Shown: positions 10,072 to 19,811 of the stretch, one piece after another | How the letters are laid out: every line of letters starts with the position of its first letter | Numbering within the stretch: position 1 is the stretch's first letter | Source: Streptomyces sp. WZ-12 | GTDB taxonomy: Bacteria > Actinomycetota > Actinomycetes > Streptomycetales > Streptomycetaceae | Assembly: GCF_028898845.1 (NCBI RefSeq) | Contig: NZ_CP118574.1 | Location: 3,100,001-3,164,000 of the forward strand | Reading direction: 5' to 3' | DNA length: 64,000 nt | The notes under the pieces: generated by a model | What the model was told of the DNA's origin: nothing | Database searches by the model: none | What the model saw: the letters and a program-made list of their open reading frames with translations, nothing else | Position numbers and translations under genes: made by a program

Positions 10072-10860
10072 TCAGTAGGCGCGGGGGTAGCCGTAGCCGT
10101 AGGTGGGTCCGGGAGCCGGCTGGGCGTAGCCGTCGCGGTCGAAGAACGGGCGGGCGCAGGCCCGCATCCACATGCCGACCGGGTCGTACTCGTCGTTCAT
10201 GGCGACGGTGGACACCGGCAGGCCGTCCGGCACCGCACCCATCGACTGCTGGATCAGCATCCGGGCGGCGTCCACCGACGGCTGCCCGGTGTCGTAGAGG
10301 TCCAGGCCGATCGCCAAATACGGGGCGCCGAGGGCGGGTTGCACCCAGGCCCGGCGCAACGACCGTACCGGGGGCGTGCGGTGGGCGTGCTGCGCGAGCA
10401 GGGCGTAGAACTGCGGGATGTCGATGACCGGTTCGCTGATCCGCAGCGGACCGGCGGGCAGCCGGTCCAGGCCGCCGGCGATCCGGCGCAGGTCGAGCCA
10501 GGGGACGCCGACGCCGCCGCCGGGGGCGTGCGGGTTGAGCCACAGGCCCCAGCGGTCGGGGAAGAGGGAGGCGGCGATCTCGGGTCCGGTGACGACCTCG
10601 TGGTCGCGGGTCCAGCCGGAGGCGGCGAGCTCGGCGGCGGAGGTGACGCAGGGGGCGTAGCCCAGCCCGTCGACCTCCATGTTCCCGTACTGGGCGTCGG
10701 GTTGGCCGGTCCGGCCGTGCCACAGGAGCATCCAGACCTGCCCGTGCGCGAGGGCGCCCAGCATCGCCTCGTAGGCGTCGTAACGCCCGGGCGAGACCTG
10801 TCGCAGCATCTGCTCGACCTGGTCGGCCGCCGCCGCTCCCTGTTGCGCACCCGCGCTCAC
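10072..10860 (-). CDS. SseB-family protein (enhanced serine sensitivity, SseB C-terminal-like)
   Basis: A 262-residue soluble protein. The middle and C-terminal parts match SseB-type proteins: TSAAELAASGWTRDHEVVTGPEIAASLFPDRWGLWLNPHAPGG-like segments and a conserved block near residues 190-235 with MNDEYDPVGMWMRACARPFFDRDGY. It ends in a Gly/Tyr/Pro-rich tail. The GTG at 10860 is preceded by a strong GGGAGGAGGGA ribosome site. SseB in E. coli is named for serine sensitivity when overproduced; its biochemical role is unknown. It lies just downstream of a second SseB-like gene (53-bp gap) and faces the gcv-glyA-sdaA serine/glycine genes, a context that supports a link to serine metabolism. Confidence 0.8.
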   Translation of the reverse strand: MSAGAQQGAAAADQVEQMLRQVSPGRYDAYEAMLGALAHGQVWMLLWHGRTGQPDAQYGNMEVDGLGYAPCVTSAAELAASGWTRDHEVVTGPEIAASLFPDRWGLWLNPHAPGGGVGVPWLDLRRIAGGLDRLPAGPLRISEPVIDIPQFYALLAQHAHRTPPVRSLRRAWVQPALGAPYLAIGLDLYDTGQPSVDAARMLIQQSMGAVPDGLPVSTVAMNDEYDPVGMWMRACARPFFDRDGYAQPAPGPTYGYGYPRAY

Positions 10861-10913
10861 GTGGTCCGTCCCTCCTCCCGGCCGGGCGCCCGCCCGCCCG
10901 TCGTCCCACCAGC

Positions 10914-11759
10914 TTACGAGTGGTCCCGTGTGTAGAAGGGCCGCACGCGCTCCAGCATCCAGTCGGCGACCGGGTCGCCCTGGGCGACGTCGAGCAGGAC
11001 GAGTTGGACCGGCCAGGGCACCGGCACCTGGCCCAGGGCCCGCCCGAGGGCGGTCAACGCCTCGTCGCGGGCGGTGCCGTCGTGCAGCCGCTCGGGGGCG
11101 ACGTCGAGTTGCACGCCGACGAAGAGCGCCGGCGTGTCGCCCTCGACGCCGGCCAGCGCGCGGCGGGCGGCCAGCACGATGCCGGCGGCGGAGAACGCGA
11201 GGCCGGCGGCGGCCAGGAAGTCCACCGGCTCGTCCTGCCAGTCCGGTTCGAAGAGCCGCACCCGGGCGCCCGCGGTCTGCGGGCCGTCCAGGTCGGTCCG
11301 TCCGGTACGGCACAGTTCGGCGACCGCGGGCGGCGGCAGCGGGACGCCGACGGTGCCGTCCGGGTTGACCGCGAGGCCCACCAGCGGCGGCAGGCCGCGG
11401 GCGAACTCCCGGGCGGGCGCGACGGTGTAGGACAGGTGCGTGCCGACGACCCGCCGGAACTCCTGCTCGGAGCTGAAGACCGGGACGTAGGCGGCGCCGC
11501 CGATCTCGACGGTCGGCACGTCGAGGCCGGGCGCTCCCAGGCCCGCGCCGTCCGGGCCGCCGCCCTCGGGCAGCGGCACCCATACCCGGCTGCGGCCCAG
11601 CACCTCCACGATCCGGCCGCCGGCCTCGGGGTGCCCGACCGAGGCGGTCAGCACCTCCTCCAACTCGTTGGCCGGCCAGGCCGCGTGCGGTATCCCCTCG
11701 TCCGGGACGTTCCCCGGCACCGGACCGCCGTGCTGCGGTGCATTGTCCGGATAGTTCAT
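10914..11759 (-). CDS. Enhanced serine sensitivity protein SseB-like
   Basis: The 281-residue soluble protein has the SseB N-terminal domain (ANELEEVLTASVGHPEAGGRIVEVLGRSRVWVPLPEGG, residues about 25-65; then YVPVFSSEQEFRR and FARGLPPLVGLAVNPDG) and an SseB C-terminal domain ending WMLERVRPFYTRD. It is paralogous in plan to the next gene downstream: both end in a similar RPFFDRD/RPFYTRD segment. The start is ATG 11759 with a GGGTGG purine run six bases upstream; GTG at 11768 is an in-frame alternative without a ribosome site. The function is unknown; the position next to a glycine-riboswitch gcv operon is suggestive. Confidence 0.8.
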   Translation of the reverse strand: MNYPDNAPQHGGPVPGNVPDEGIPHAAWPANELEEVLTASVGHPEAGGRIVEVLGRSRVWVPLPEGGGPDGAGLGAPGLDVPTVEIGGAAYVPVFSSEQEFRRVVGTHLSYTVAPAREFARGLPPLVGLAVNPDGTVGVPLPPPAVAELCRTGRTDLDGPQTAGARVRLFEPDWQDEPVDFLAAAGLAFSAAGIVLAARRALAGVEGDTPALFVGVQLDVAPERLHDGTARDEALTALGRALGQVPVPWPVQLVLLDVAQGDPVADWMLERVRPFYTRDHS

Positions 11760-11888
11760 CTCACCCACCCATTACTGGCCGCGCTGCCCGGCCGACTTCG
11801 CTGGGGCGGTCCGCGGGCCCGCCCGGTGGATTAAGACCCTAACGGGCGACCGGCCGGTCATCGAAGCCGGTGGCGGGGGTGCGGCCGG

Positions 11889-12599
11889 TCAACCGAAGGT
11901 GACGCGCGCCAACTCCCGCGCGCAGCGCCGGTCCAGCAGCACCACGGAGCGCACGCCCTTCGGGAGCCGGGCCGCCCCGGCCCGGGCCACCAGGCGGCGC
12001 ACCGCCCGGCGGTGGCGGGCGAAGGCGTACCGCGACACCCCGCGGCCGCGGGCCCGTTGGCCGCCGCGGGCCACCGCGGGCGGCACGTCGAGGAGGACCA
12101 GGTGCAGCCCCCGGCCGCCGCGCCGGGCCGCGCGGGCCAGCCAGCGGCGCACCCACGCCCACGTCCCGCAGTCGTGCACCACCACGCTGCCGCCGGAGCG
12201 CAGCGCCCGGTGCAGCGCGCGGTAGTGCGCGACCCGGACCAGCGGTCGGTAGAGGGCGTAGGGGAGGCGGTGCAGCCGGCCGTGCTCCCAGCGGTCGCGG
12301 GCGTCCTGGGAGTCGACGCGGTGCACCGGGGTGCCCCGCTCGTCGCGCGCGGGCACCACCCGTCGCATCAGGGTGCTCTTGCCGCTGCCGGGCAGGCCGG
12401 AGACCACGACGAGATCGCCGGGCGGGAAGCGGAGCACGGGGTGCGGGGGGCGGCCCGGGCCCCGCAGGTCGGTGCAGGGCGGCCGGTCGGCCCGGTGGCG
12501 GGGGCGCGGCTCCCGGGGGCCGCCCAAGGCCGGCTCCGGAACCGGGGTTTCCGGGGGCGCGGCACGCGCCGTCCCCGCGTCCGTCGCCTCGCCGTGCAC
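11889..12599 (-). CDS. P-loop NTPase (AAA/kinase-like ATP-binding protein)
   Basis: The 236-residue protein has a Walker A GLPGSGKST at residues 68-76 and a hydrophobic strand with acidic residue SVVVHDCGTW about 70 residues later that may serve as Walker B. This matches small P-loop kinases of the zeta-toxin/gluconate-kinase-like type. Its first ~60 residues are Pro/Arg-rich and probably unstructured, and the C-terminal half is Arg-rich. The substrate is unknown. No antitoxin-like partner lies beside it, so a toxin role is not supported. It is divergent to the riboswitch-controlled gcvT with the SseB pair downstream. Confidence 0.65.
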   Translation of the reverse strand: MHGEATDAGTARAAPPETPVPEPALGGPREPRPRHRADRPPCTDLRGPGRPPHPVLRFPPGDLVVVSGLPGSGKSTLMRRVVPARDERGTPVHRVDSQDARDRWEHGRLHRLPYALYRPLVRVAHYRALHRALRSGGSVVVHDCGTWAWVRRWLARAARRGGRGLHLVLLDVPPAVARGGQRARGRGVSRYAFARHRRAVRRLVARAGAARLPKGVRSVVLLDRRCARELARVTFG

Positions 12600-12890
12600 C
12601 GTGCGCGCCCCTCCCCGATGGCCCCGAACCGGGTTCCGACCCGGCCCTCCCGCAGCCCGTGCAGAGTGTCAAGAAAGGGTAATGCGTAGCGAGAGAGGTG
12701 CAAGGGAGAGGCAGGGGATACGACCGGGGCGGGGGCGGCCGGCGGGACCTCGCGACCGGGATAACCGGGAACGGAGCACCGGCCGGGGCTCCTGTAACGG
12801 GCGATCCCGTGTAATGATGTGGCCGCCACGGGCGGGCTCGAACGTCAACTCGTGGGCAGTCAGCCAATTCCATACCGGCCGCTTGAATCC
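12600..12890. other. Divergent intergenic region upstream of the glycine riboswitch
   Basis: About 290 bp without a credible gene between the P-loop gene and the riboswitch. It must hold the gcvT promoter; an AT-richer patch GTGTAATGAT near 12810 could be a -10 region, but no good -35 is visible. The low-coding-bias text argues against a gene. Confidence 0.5.
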
Positions 12891-13098
12891 GCGCGGGAGA
12901 GTCCCCGGCCGCCACGGCGGGGCGCCGAAGGAGCAAGTCCTCCCTTGAATCTCTCAGGCCCCTATACCGCGCGGGCGAGGCAGATCTGAAAAGCGAGTCG
13001 CGGCCCGGCCGACGGGACGGCTCCACCCAAGGTGCAAACCGGGCCCGTCCGCGGGATCCCGGTGAACCTCTCAGGTTCCGATGACAGATGGGGAGACC
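12891..13098 (+). promoter_or_regulatory. Tandem glycine riboswitch upstream of gcvT
   Basis: Two glycine aptamers lie in series. Aptamer 1 (about 12891-12992) begins with CGCGGGAGAG and has GCCGAAGGAGCAA and AATCTCTCAGGC, the conserved glycine-riboswitch core elements. Aptamer 2 (about 12993-13098) has CCAAGGTGCAAA, CCTCTCAGGTTCCGATGACAGATGGGGAG. The spacing between the repeated CTCTCAGG motifs is about 120 nt. Glycine binding in this class switches on glycine-degrading genes. It ends about 33 bases before gcvT. The GGGAG ribosome site (13117-13121) is just downstream, so translational or anti-termination control is possible. Confidence 0.9.
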
Positions 13099-13131
13099 GT
13101 CTTGTCACCCATGCCCGGGAGCCCGTAAGCG

Positions 13132-14250
13132 ATGACTGAAGCCCCCCGCCGCACCGCGCTGGACGAAACCCACCGCGCGCTCGGCGCGACCATGACCGAC
13201 TTCGCCGGCTGGGACATGCCGCTGCGCTACAGCAGCGAGCGCGAGGAACACCTCGCTGTGCGCACCCGCGCCGGCCTCTTCGACCTCTCCCACATGGGCG
13301 AGCTCACCGTCACCGGCCCGCAGGCCGGCGCCCTCCTCGACCACGCGCTGGTCGGCAACCTCGGCGCCCTGAAGGTCGGTCGGGCCCGCTACACCATGAT
13401 CTGCGCCGCCGACGGCGGCATCCTCGACGACCTGATCGTCTACCGCCTCGGCGAGACGGAGTTCATGGTCGTCGCCAACGCCTCCAACGCCCAGATGGTG
13501 CTGGACGCGCTGATCGACCGGCAGGCCGGCTTCGACGCCGCCGTCCGCGACGACCGGGACGCCTACGCGCTGCTGGCGGTGCAGGGCCCGGAGTCCCTGA
13601 GCATCCTCAAGAAGCTGACCGACGCCGATCTGGACGGGCTGAAGTACTACGCGGGGCTGCCCGGCACGGTCGCCGGCGTCGAGGCGCTGATCGCCCGCAC
13701 CGGTTACACCGGTGAGGACGGCTTCGAGCTGTTCGTCCGCCCCGCGGACGCGGTCGCCCTCTGGACCGCGCTGACCGAGGCGGGCCGGGACGTCGGCCTG
13801 GTCCCGTGCGGCCTGTCCTGCCGCGACACCCTGCGCCTGGAGGCGGGGATGCCGCTGTACGGGCACGAACTGACCACCGCGCTCACCCCGTTCGACGCGG
13901 GTCTGGGCCGGGTCGTGAAGTTCGAGAAGGAGGGCGACTTCGTCGGGCGGGCGGCGCTCACGGCGGCCGCCGAGCGGGCCGGGCAGGCCCCGCCGCGCAC
14001 GTTGGTCGGCCTGATCGCCGAGGGCCGCCGGGTGCCGCGCGCCGGCTACCCGGTCGTCGCCGCCGACGGCACGGTGATCGGCGAGGTCACCTCGGGGGCA
14101 CCCTCCCCCACCCTCGGCAAGCCGATCGCCATGGCCTACGTCGACGCGGCGCACTCCGCGCCCGGCACCGAGGGCGTCCGGGTGGACATCCGCGGCACGC
14201 ACGAGCCCTACGAGGTCATCGCGCTGCCCTTCTACAAGCGGCAGAAGTAG
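13132..14250 (+). CDS. gcvT: Aminomethyltransferase (glycine cleavage system T protein)
   Basis: The 372-residue T protein transfers the aminomethyl group carbon from lipoyl-GcvH to tetrahydrofolate, releasing ammonia. Family landmarks: [23 protein letters not shown] at the N-terminus, [15 protein letters not shown] near residues 48-62, a [10 protein letters not shown] segment near 192-201, [21 protein letters not shown] near 225-245, and the C-terminal [19 protein letters not shown] element. The length is normal. GGGAG (13117-13121) precedes the ATG. The tandem glycine riboswitch directly upstream indicates glycine induction. gcvH follows; gcvP is absent and must lie elsewhere. Confidence 0.97.
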   Translation: MTEAPRRTALDETHRALGATMTDFAGWDMPLRYSSEREEHLAVRTRAGLFDLSHMGELTVTGPQAGALLDHALVGNLGALKVGRARYTMICAADGGILDDLIVYRLGETEFMVVANASNAQMVLDALIDRQAGFDAAVRDDRDAYALLAVQGPESLSILKKLTDADLDGLKYYAGLPGTVAGVEALIARTGYTGEDGFELFVRPADAVALWTALTEAGRDVGLVPCGLSCRDTLRLEAGMPLYGHELTTALTPFDAGLGRVVKFEKEGDFVGRAALTAAAERAGQAPPRTLVGLIAEGRRVPRAGYPVVAADGTVIGEVTSGAPSPTLGKPIAMAYVDAAHSAPGTEGVRVDIRGTHEPYEVIALPFYKRQK

Positions 14251-14372
14251 CGGGCGGCGCCGGCCGGGCCGCGGTGCCCGCCGCGGACCCGCGCCACCGT
14301 GCCCGGCGCCACCCGTCTCACAGGGCAAGACCCCATGCACGACCACACCCCCGCGTACAGGAGAATCGAGCC

Positions 14373-14750
14373 ATGGACAACCCTCAGCAGCTCCGCTACA
14401 GCAAGGAGCACGAGTGGCTGTCGGCCGCCGAGGACGGCGTCTCGACGGTCGGCATCACCGAGCACGCGGCCAACGCCCTCGGCGACGTCGTCTTCGTGCA
14501 GCTCCCCGAGGTCGGGGCCACCGTCACCGCGGGCGAGTCCTGCGGTGAGCTGGAGTCGACCAAGTCCGTCAGCGACCTCTACTCGCCCGTGACCGGCGAG
14601 ATCACCGAGGTGAACGAGGACGTCGTCACCGACCCCTCGCTGGTGAACTCCGCCCCGTTCGAGGGCGGTTGGCTGTTCAAGGTGAAGCTCACCGGTGAGC
14701 CGGAGGACCTGCTCACGGCCGACGCGTACACCGCCTTCACCACCGGCTGA
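14373..14750 (+). CDS. gcvH: Glycine cleavage system H protein (lipoyl carrier)
   Basis: A 125-residue carrier protein. The lipoyl attachment lysine is Lys64 in [14 protein letters not shown], the same position as in E. coli GcvH, and the N-terminal SKEHEW motif is present. The lipoate arm shuttles the aminomethyl intermediate between the P, T and L proteins. AGGAGA (14359-14364) sits eight bases before the ATG. It lies 122 bp behind gcvT, within riboswitch-controlled transcription. A strong hairpin (14756-14787) follows its stop codon. Confidence 0.97.
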   Translation: MDNPQQLRYSKEHEWLSAAEDGVSTVGITEHAANALGDVVFVQLPEVGATVTAGESCGELESTKSVSDLYSPVTGEITEVNEDVVTDPSLVNSAPFEGGWLFKVKLTGEPEDLLTADAYTAFTTG

Positions 14751-14755
14751 CACCC

Positions 14756-14787
14756 CGGCCCCGGCCGCCACCGCTCGGCCGGGGCCG
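14756..14787 (+). terminator. Intercistronic hairpin between gcvH and glyA
   Basis: Perfect 12-bp arms CGGCCCCGGCCG (14756-14767) and CGGCCGGGGCCG (14776-14787) with an eight-base loop and no U-tract. It may terminate part of the riboswitch transcript or protect the mRNA end, giving glyA a different level from gcvTH. Confidence 0.6.
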
Positions 14788-14825
14788 CGGCGCCCCGCCC
14801 GCTCCGTCACTCTCCAGGAAGTCTC

Positions 14826-16085
14826 ATGTCGCTTCTGAACAGCTCCCTGCACGAGCTCGACCCCGACGTCGCCGCCGCCGTCGACGCCGAGCTCCACCGT
14901 CAGCAGTCCACCCTCGAAATGATCGCGTCGGAGAACTTCGCTCCGGTCGCCGTCATGGAGGCCCAGGGCTCGGTCCTCACCAACAAGTACGCCGAGGGCT
15001 ACCCGGGCCGCCGCTACTACGGCGGCTGCGAGCACGTCGACGTGGTCGAGCAGATCGCCATCGACCGGATCAAGGCGCTCTTCGGTGCCGAGGCCGCCAA
15101 CGTCCAGCCGCACTCCGGCGCGCAGGCCAACGCCGCCGCGATGTTCGCGCTGATCAAGCCGGGCGACACCATCCTGGGTCTGAACCTCGCCCACGGTGGG
15201 CACCTCACCCACGGCATGAAGATCAACTTCTCCGGCAAGCTGTACAACGTGGTGCCCTACCACGTCGACGAGAAGACCAACCTGGTCGACATGGAGGAGG
15301 TCGAGCGCCTCGCCAAGGAGCACCGCCCGAAGCTGATCGTCGCCGGCTGGTCCGCCTACCCGCGCCAGCTCGACTTCGCCGCCTTCCGCCGGATCGCGGA
15401 CGAGGTCGGCGCGTACCTGATGGTCGACATGGCGCACTTCGCCGGCCTGGTGGCCGCGGGCCTGCACCCCTCCCCGGTGCCGCACGCCCACGTCGTGACC
15501 ACCACCACCCACAAGACGCTGGGCGGCCCCCGCGGCGGTGTCATCCTGTCCACCGCCGAGCTGGCCAAGAAGATCAACTCCGCGGTCTTCCCCGGTCAGC
15601 AGGGCGGCCCGCTGGAGCACGTGATCGCCGCCAAGGCGGTGTCCTTCAAGGTCGCCGCGTCGGAGGAGTTCAAGGAGCGCCAGCAGCGCACCCTGGAGGG
15701 CGCCCGGATCCTGGCCGAGCGCCTGGTCCAGGACGACGTCAAGGAGCACGGCGTCTCGGTGCTCTCCGGCGGCACCGACGTCCACCTCGTCCTGGTCGAC
15801 CTGCGCGACTCCGAGCTCGACGGCCAGCAGGCCGAGGACCGCCTCCACGAGGTCGGCATCACCGTCAACCGCAACGCGATCCCGAACGACCCGCGGCCCC
15901 CGATGGTCACCTCCGGCCTGCGGATCGGCACCCCGGCCCTGGCCACCCGCGGCTTCACGGTCGAGGACTTCCGCGAGGTCGCCGACATCATCGCCGAGGC
16001 GCTCAAGCCCAGCTACGACCGCGAGGCGCTCCAGGCCCGGGTCACGGCGCTGGCCGAGAAGTACCCGCTGTACCCGTCGCTGTGA
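14826..16085 (+). CDS. glyA: Serine hydroxymethyltransferase
   Basis: The 419-residue PLP enzyme interconverts serine and glycine using tetrahydrofolate. The PLP lysine is Lys230 in [16 protein letters not shown]. Other family blocks are [19 protein letters not shown] near residues 34-52, [21 protein letters not shown] near 60-80, and [12 protein letters not shown] near 98-109. AGGAAG precedes the ATG. It lies 75 bp behind gcvH, so read-through would bring glycine cleavage, its one-carbon product and serine formation under shared control; sdaA then degrades serine. Three consecutive hairpins follow. Confidence 0.97.
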   Translation: MSLLNSSLHELDPDVAAAVDAELHRQQSTLEMIASENFAPVAVMEAQGSVLTNKYAEGYPGRRYYGGCEHVDVVEQIAIDRIKALFGAEAANVQPHSGAQANAAAMFALIKPGDTILGLNLAHGGHLTHGMKINFSGKLYNVVPYHVDEKTNLVDMEEVERLAKEHRPKLIVAGWSAYPRQLDFAAFRRIADEVGAYLMVDMAHFAGLVAAGLHPSPVPHAHVVTTTTHKTLGGPRGGVILSTAELAKKINSAVFPGQQGGPLEHVIAAKAVSFKVAASEEFKERQQRTLEGARILAERLVQDDVKEHGVSVLSGGTDVHLVLVDLRDSELDGQQAEDRLHEVGITVNRNAIPNDPRPPMVTSGLRIGTPALATRGFTVEDFREVADIIAEALKPSYDREALQARVTALAEKYPLYPSL

Positions 16086-16090
16086 CGAAC

Positions 16091-16123
16091 CGGTCACCGG
16101 GGTGCCACGGCCCCCGGTGACCG
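16091..16123 (+). terminator. Hairpin 1 downstream of glyA
   Basis: Perfect 12-bp arms CGGTCACCGGGG and CCCCGGTGACCG around a nine-base loop, starting six bases after the glyA stop. No U-tract, as is common for Streptomyces terminator-like stems. Confidence 0.6.
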
Positions 16124-16125
16124 AA

Positions 16126-16155
16126 GCGGCGGGCCGCCCTTCCGCGGCCCGCCGC
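16126..16155 (+). terminator. Hairpin 2 downstream of glyA
   Basis: Perfect 12-bp arms GCGGCGGGCCGC and GCGGCCCGCCGC around a six-base loop, directly after hairpin 1. Confidence 0.55.
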
Positions 16156-16163
16156 CGCACCGC

Positions 16164-16192
16164 GCTCCGGGCCGAACTGCCCGGCCCGGAGC
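16164..16192 (+). terminator. Hairpin 3 downstream of glyA
   Basis: Perfect 11-bp arms GCTCCGGGCCG and CGGCCCGGAGC around a seven-base loop. It is the third stem in series; together they should strongly stop or stabilise transcripts. Confidence 0.5.
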
Positions 16193-16424
16193 CGCCGTTG
16201 ACCTCCCCGGACCGCCGGCCCCGACGGCCCCGCACCCCGCCGCCCGGCCGGCTTCACCGCCGCTGTTCTCCCGCCGGCCCTCCCGGCTTCTCCCGCCCGC
16301 CGCCTCCCGTCCGGCGGCAATCCCCGGCGAGCGGGTTACGCTCGACAGTCGGGCCGGAAACACCCCGTCCTGCCCCGATCTGCGCAACCGTCCAACCCCG
16401 AGCAGACAAGGGAGTACCGCCCCC

Positions 16425-17807
<1,383 letters not shown>

Positions 17808-17821
17808 CCCGCGGCACTGCG

Positions 17822-17867
17822 CGCCCCGGGCGCCGGCAGGGAGGAACTCCCGCCGGCGCCCGGGGCG
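17822..17867 (+). terminator. Terminator hairpin downstream of sdaA
   Basis: Arms CGCCCCGGGCGCCGGC (17822-17837) and GCCGGCGCCCGGGGCG (17852-17867) are perfect over 16 bp, with GGGAG/CTCCC extending the stem inside and TTT just after. It lies 14 bp beyond the sdaA stop and before the convergent small gene. Confidence 0.8.
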
Positions 17868-17894
17868 TTTGCGCGGGCCGCCGGCGGACCGGCC

Positions 17895-18179
17895 CTACCG
17901 CCCGATCTCCCAGGCGAACGGCGGGAGTTCGCAGGCCCGGACGTAGATGTCCAGGGCCTGGGCGGCGGGGACGAAGGGGTGGACGCGGGCGCCGTCGAGG
18001 CCGGGGAGCAGCCGGGCGCAGTGGTGGACGCAGCCGGCGACCTCCCGGCCGTGCTGGTCGACGAGGGTGGCGGCGTCGGGCGGACCGTCGCACGGGGTCG
18101 GGTCGGCGGGCGCGGCGGCGGGGCAACGGTGGGGGCCGCCCATCGGGGCGACCGGCGGGATGCTCGTCTGCTGCTTCAT
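17895..18179 (-). CDS. Hypothetical small protein (94 aa)
   Basis: I do not recognise this protein. It is 94 residues with four cysteines (HRC, PC, GCVHHC) in its first two thirds and no signal peptide or membrane segment. The ATG at 18179 has a GGGGGGATC purine run upstream. It is the last gene on the minus strand behind the two PAP2 genes (142-bp gap) and could be part of that transcript. The C-terminal ALDIYVRACELPPFAWEIGR looks folded rather than random. It could bind metal through the Cys/His cluster, but that is inference. Confidence 0.55.
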   Translation of the reverse strand: MKQQTSIPPVAPMGGPHRCPAAAPADPTPCDGPPDAATLVDQHGREVAGCVHHCARLLPGLDGARVHPFVPAAQALDIYVRACELPPFAWEIGR

Positions 18180-18320
18180 TGCGATCCCCCCAGGGCTTGC
18201 GCGGTCAACGGGTGCGGGCGCGGCACCGGCGGTGGCCGGGCGCGGCCTCCGGTGCTCAGCACAGTGGCTGCTCATCGCGGCCGAGGTCCATGCGGCCTTG
18301 GGCAAGACCTGGGCCGATCG

Positions 18321-19049
18321 TCAGCGATTCATGGGCAAGCTGCTCGGAGGGCTTGCGCGGCCCCCGTCGGGCGGCGGGACGACCAGGGGGTCGAGCAGCA
18401 GCGCGAGGGCGAGCAGGGCGGCGGCCAGCAGCCAGCCGGCCAGCACGTCGCCGGCCCAGTGGACGCCCAGGTAGACCCGGGTGAGGCCGACGCCGACGGC
18501 CCACAGGGCGAGCAGCGCGCACCAGGGGCGGCCGGTGCCGGGGCGGCTGCGGTGCAGCACGCCCCAGGCCAGCAGGCCGGCGGCCAGCGCGGAGGTGGTG
18601 GAGTGGCCGGAGGGGAAGGAGTAGCCGGTGGCGCCGCCGATCCAGTCCGCGGCCGGCGGCCGGGGGCGGGCGAGCAGCTCCATCAGGCCGTAGCGGACGG
18701 CCTGGCAGGCGGCGAGGACGAGCACCGCGCCGGCCGCCGCGCGGAGCCGGCCGCGGGCGTCGCGGGCGGCCAACAGGCCGGCGAGGAGCGCCATCAGGTA
18801 GGGGACGACGCCGGTGCCGGTGGCGGTCAGGGCGCTCGCCAGGGAGCGCAGCGGCTCCCCGCGGTGGGCCAGCGCCCAATGCAGCGCGCCCCGTTCGGGA
18901 GCGAACGGGGCGCCGTGCCGCGCGGCCGTGGTGACGGCCAGGGCGGCGAAGAGGGCGGCGAGGACGGCCGCCAGGACGAGCAGGTGCCTCGGGGGCGCAC
19001 CGAAGCGCGGGCCGGTGGCCGGCTCCGGCGGCGCCCCCGAGGGCGTCAC
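18321..19049 (-). CDS. PAP2-family membrane phosphatase (motif-1 lysine replaced)
   Basis: A 242-residue protein with about six membrane segments. Motif 2 SFPSGHS (residues about 143-149) and motif 3 TRVYLGVHWAGD (near 188-199) are intact, with the nucleophilic His and its Asp partner. Motif 1 should be K-x6-RP; here the segment is LMELLARPRP, with Met at the lysine position (codon ATG), so the phosphate-binding Lys is missing. Family members dephosphorylate lipids such as undecaprenyl pyrophosphate or phosphatidic acid. The GTG at 19049 overlaps the previous stop by four bases, so it is co-translated with the intact PAP2 gene; a regulatory or partner role is possible. Confidence 0.85.
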   Translation of the reverse strand: MTPSGAPPEPATGPRFGAPPRHLLVLAAVLAALFAALAVTTAARHGAPFAPERGALHWALAHRGEPLRSLASALTATGTGVVPYLMALLAGLLAARDARGRLRAAAGAVLVLAACQAVRYGLMELLARPRPPAADWIGGATGYSFPSGHSTTSALAAGLLAWGVLHRSRPGTGRPWCALLALWAVGVGLTRVYLGVHWAGDVLAGWLLAAALLALALLLDPLVVPPPDGGRASPPSSLPMNR

Positions 19050-19705
19050 CGGGGGGACACCAGGGGGCGCAGCGGGGTCTCCAGTACGCGTTCGACGAGC
19101 GGGGCGGCCCGCCGGGCGAGCGGCATCAGGACCGCGGCCACCAGGGCGCCGACGATCAGGCCGACCAGCACGTCGTGCGGGTAGTGGGCGCCGACCCAGA
19201 CCCGGGAGGCGCCCATCAGCAGCGCGGCCGGGATGGCGATGGCACCGAGCCGGCGGTCCAGCAGCAGCAGCGCGATGGCCGCGGAGGCGGCGATGACGGA
19301 GTGGTTGCTGGGGAAGGACCAGTCACCCATGGGCGGGCACGGCTCGACGGTGATGACGTCGTGCAGGGTCTGGCAGGGGCGCTGTTCGTGGAAGAAGCTC
19401 TTGATCACGTCGTTGGCCACGTAGGCCAGGACCACGATGACCGGGACGGCCAGCGCCATCGCCATCGTCACGGGGGCGGAGTACCGGCCCTCCCCCGGGC
19501 CCAGCCGGCGGCGGGAGCTGCCGCCGAGCCGCTGCCGGGCGCGCCACCAGCCGGCCAGCATCAACAGCGCGAAGACCCCCAGCCCGAAGTCGGTCCAGTA
19601 GGAGACCAGGACGTTGAGGAAGTGCGGCATGTCCTGGGCGAAGCCGGTTACGGACTTGTACAGGCCGCCGTCGATCGAGGCTCCGCCGAGGGCGAGGTCG
19701 GTCAC
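19046..19705 (-). CDS. PAP2-family membrane phosphatase (all three motifs present)
   Basis: A 219-residue membrane protein with complete motifs: KSFFHEQRP (K-x6-RP), SFPSNHS (PSGH with Asn), and SRVWVGAHYPHD. This is the layout of BcrC/undecaprenyl-pyrophosphate phosphatases and related lipid phosphatases, with the active site facing outside. The loop between motifs 1 and 2 has two cysteines (QRPCQT and VEPCPP) that could form a disulfide. It starts at GTG 19705 with GGAG upstream. It lies 106 bp behind the DedA gene on the same strand, which suggests one transcript with DedA first. Confidence 0.88.
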   Translation of the reverse strand: MTDLALGGASIDGGLYKSVTGFAQDMPHFLNVLVSYWTDFGLGVFALLMLAGWWRARQRLGGSSRRRLGPGEGRYSAPVTMAMALAVPVIVVLAYVANDVIKSFFHEQRPCQTLHDVITVEPCPPMGDWSFPSNHSVIAASAAIALLLLDRRLGAIAIPAALLMGASRVWVGAHYPHDVLVGLIVGALVAAVLMPLARRAAPLVERVLETPLRPLVSPR

Positions 19706-19811
19706 TGGGCTTACTCCTTGGCGGGTCGATGCGTGGTGCGTGGGCTGGGGCTACCGGGCGGCCTCGATGGGCGCCGACCGCCGGTGTGCACCAGCAAGTG
19801 TGCCGGGTCGT

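Larger units (their letters stand above)
16086..16424. other. 339-bp glyA-sdaA intergenic region with three tandem hairpins
   Basis: No gene. It holds three back-to-back perfect inverted repeats (listed separately, 16091-16192), then about 230 bp of Pro/Arg-coding-like noise that probably includes the sdaA promoter. The sdaA ribosome site is AAGGGAG ending near 16413. Confidence 0.6.

Noticed and set aside
11889..12599. P-loop protein as a zeta-type toxin
   Set aside because: It has only the Walker A and a weak second motif, and no antitoxin partner is nearby.
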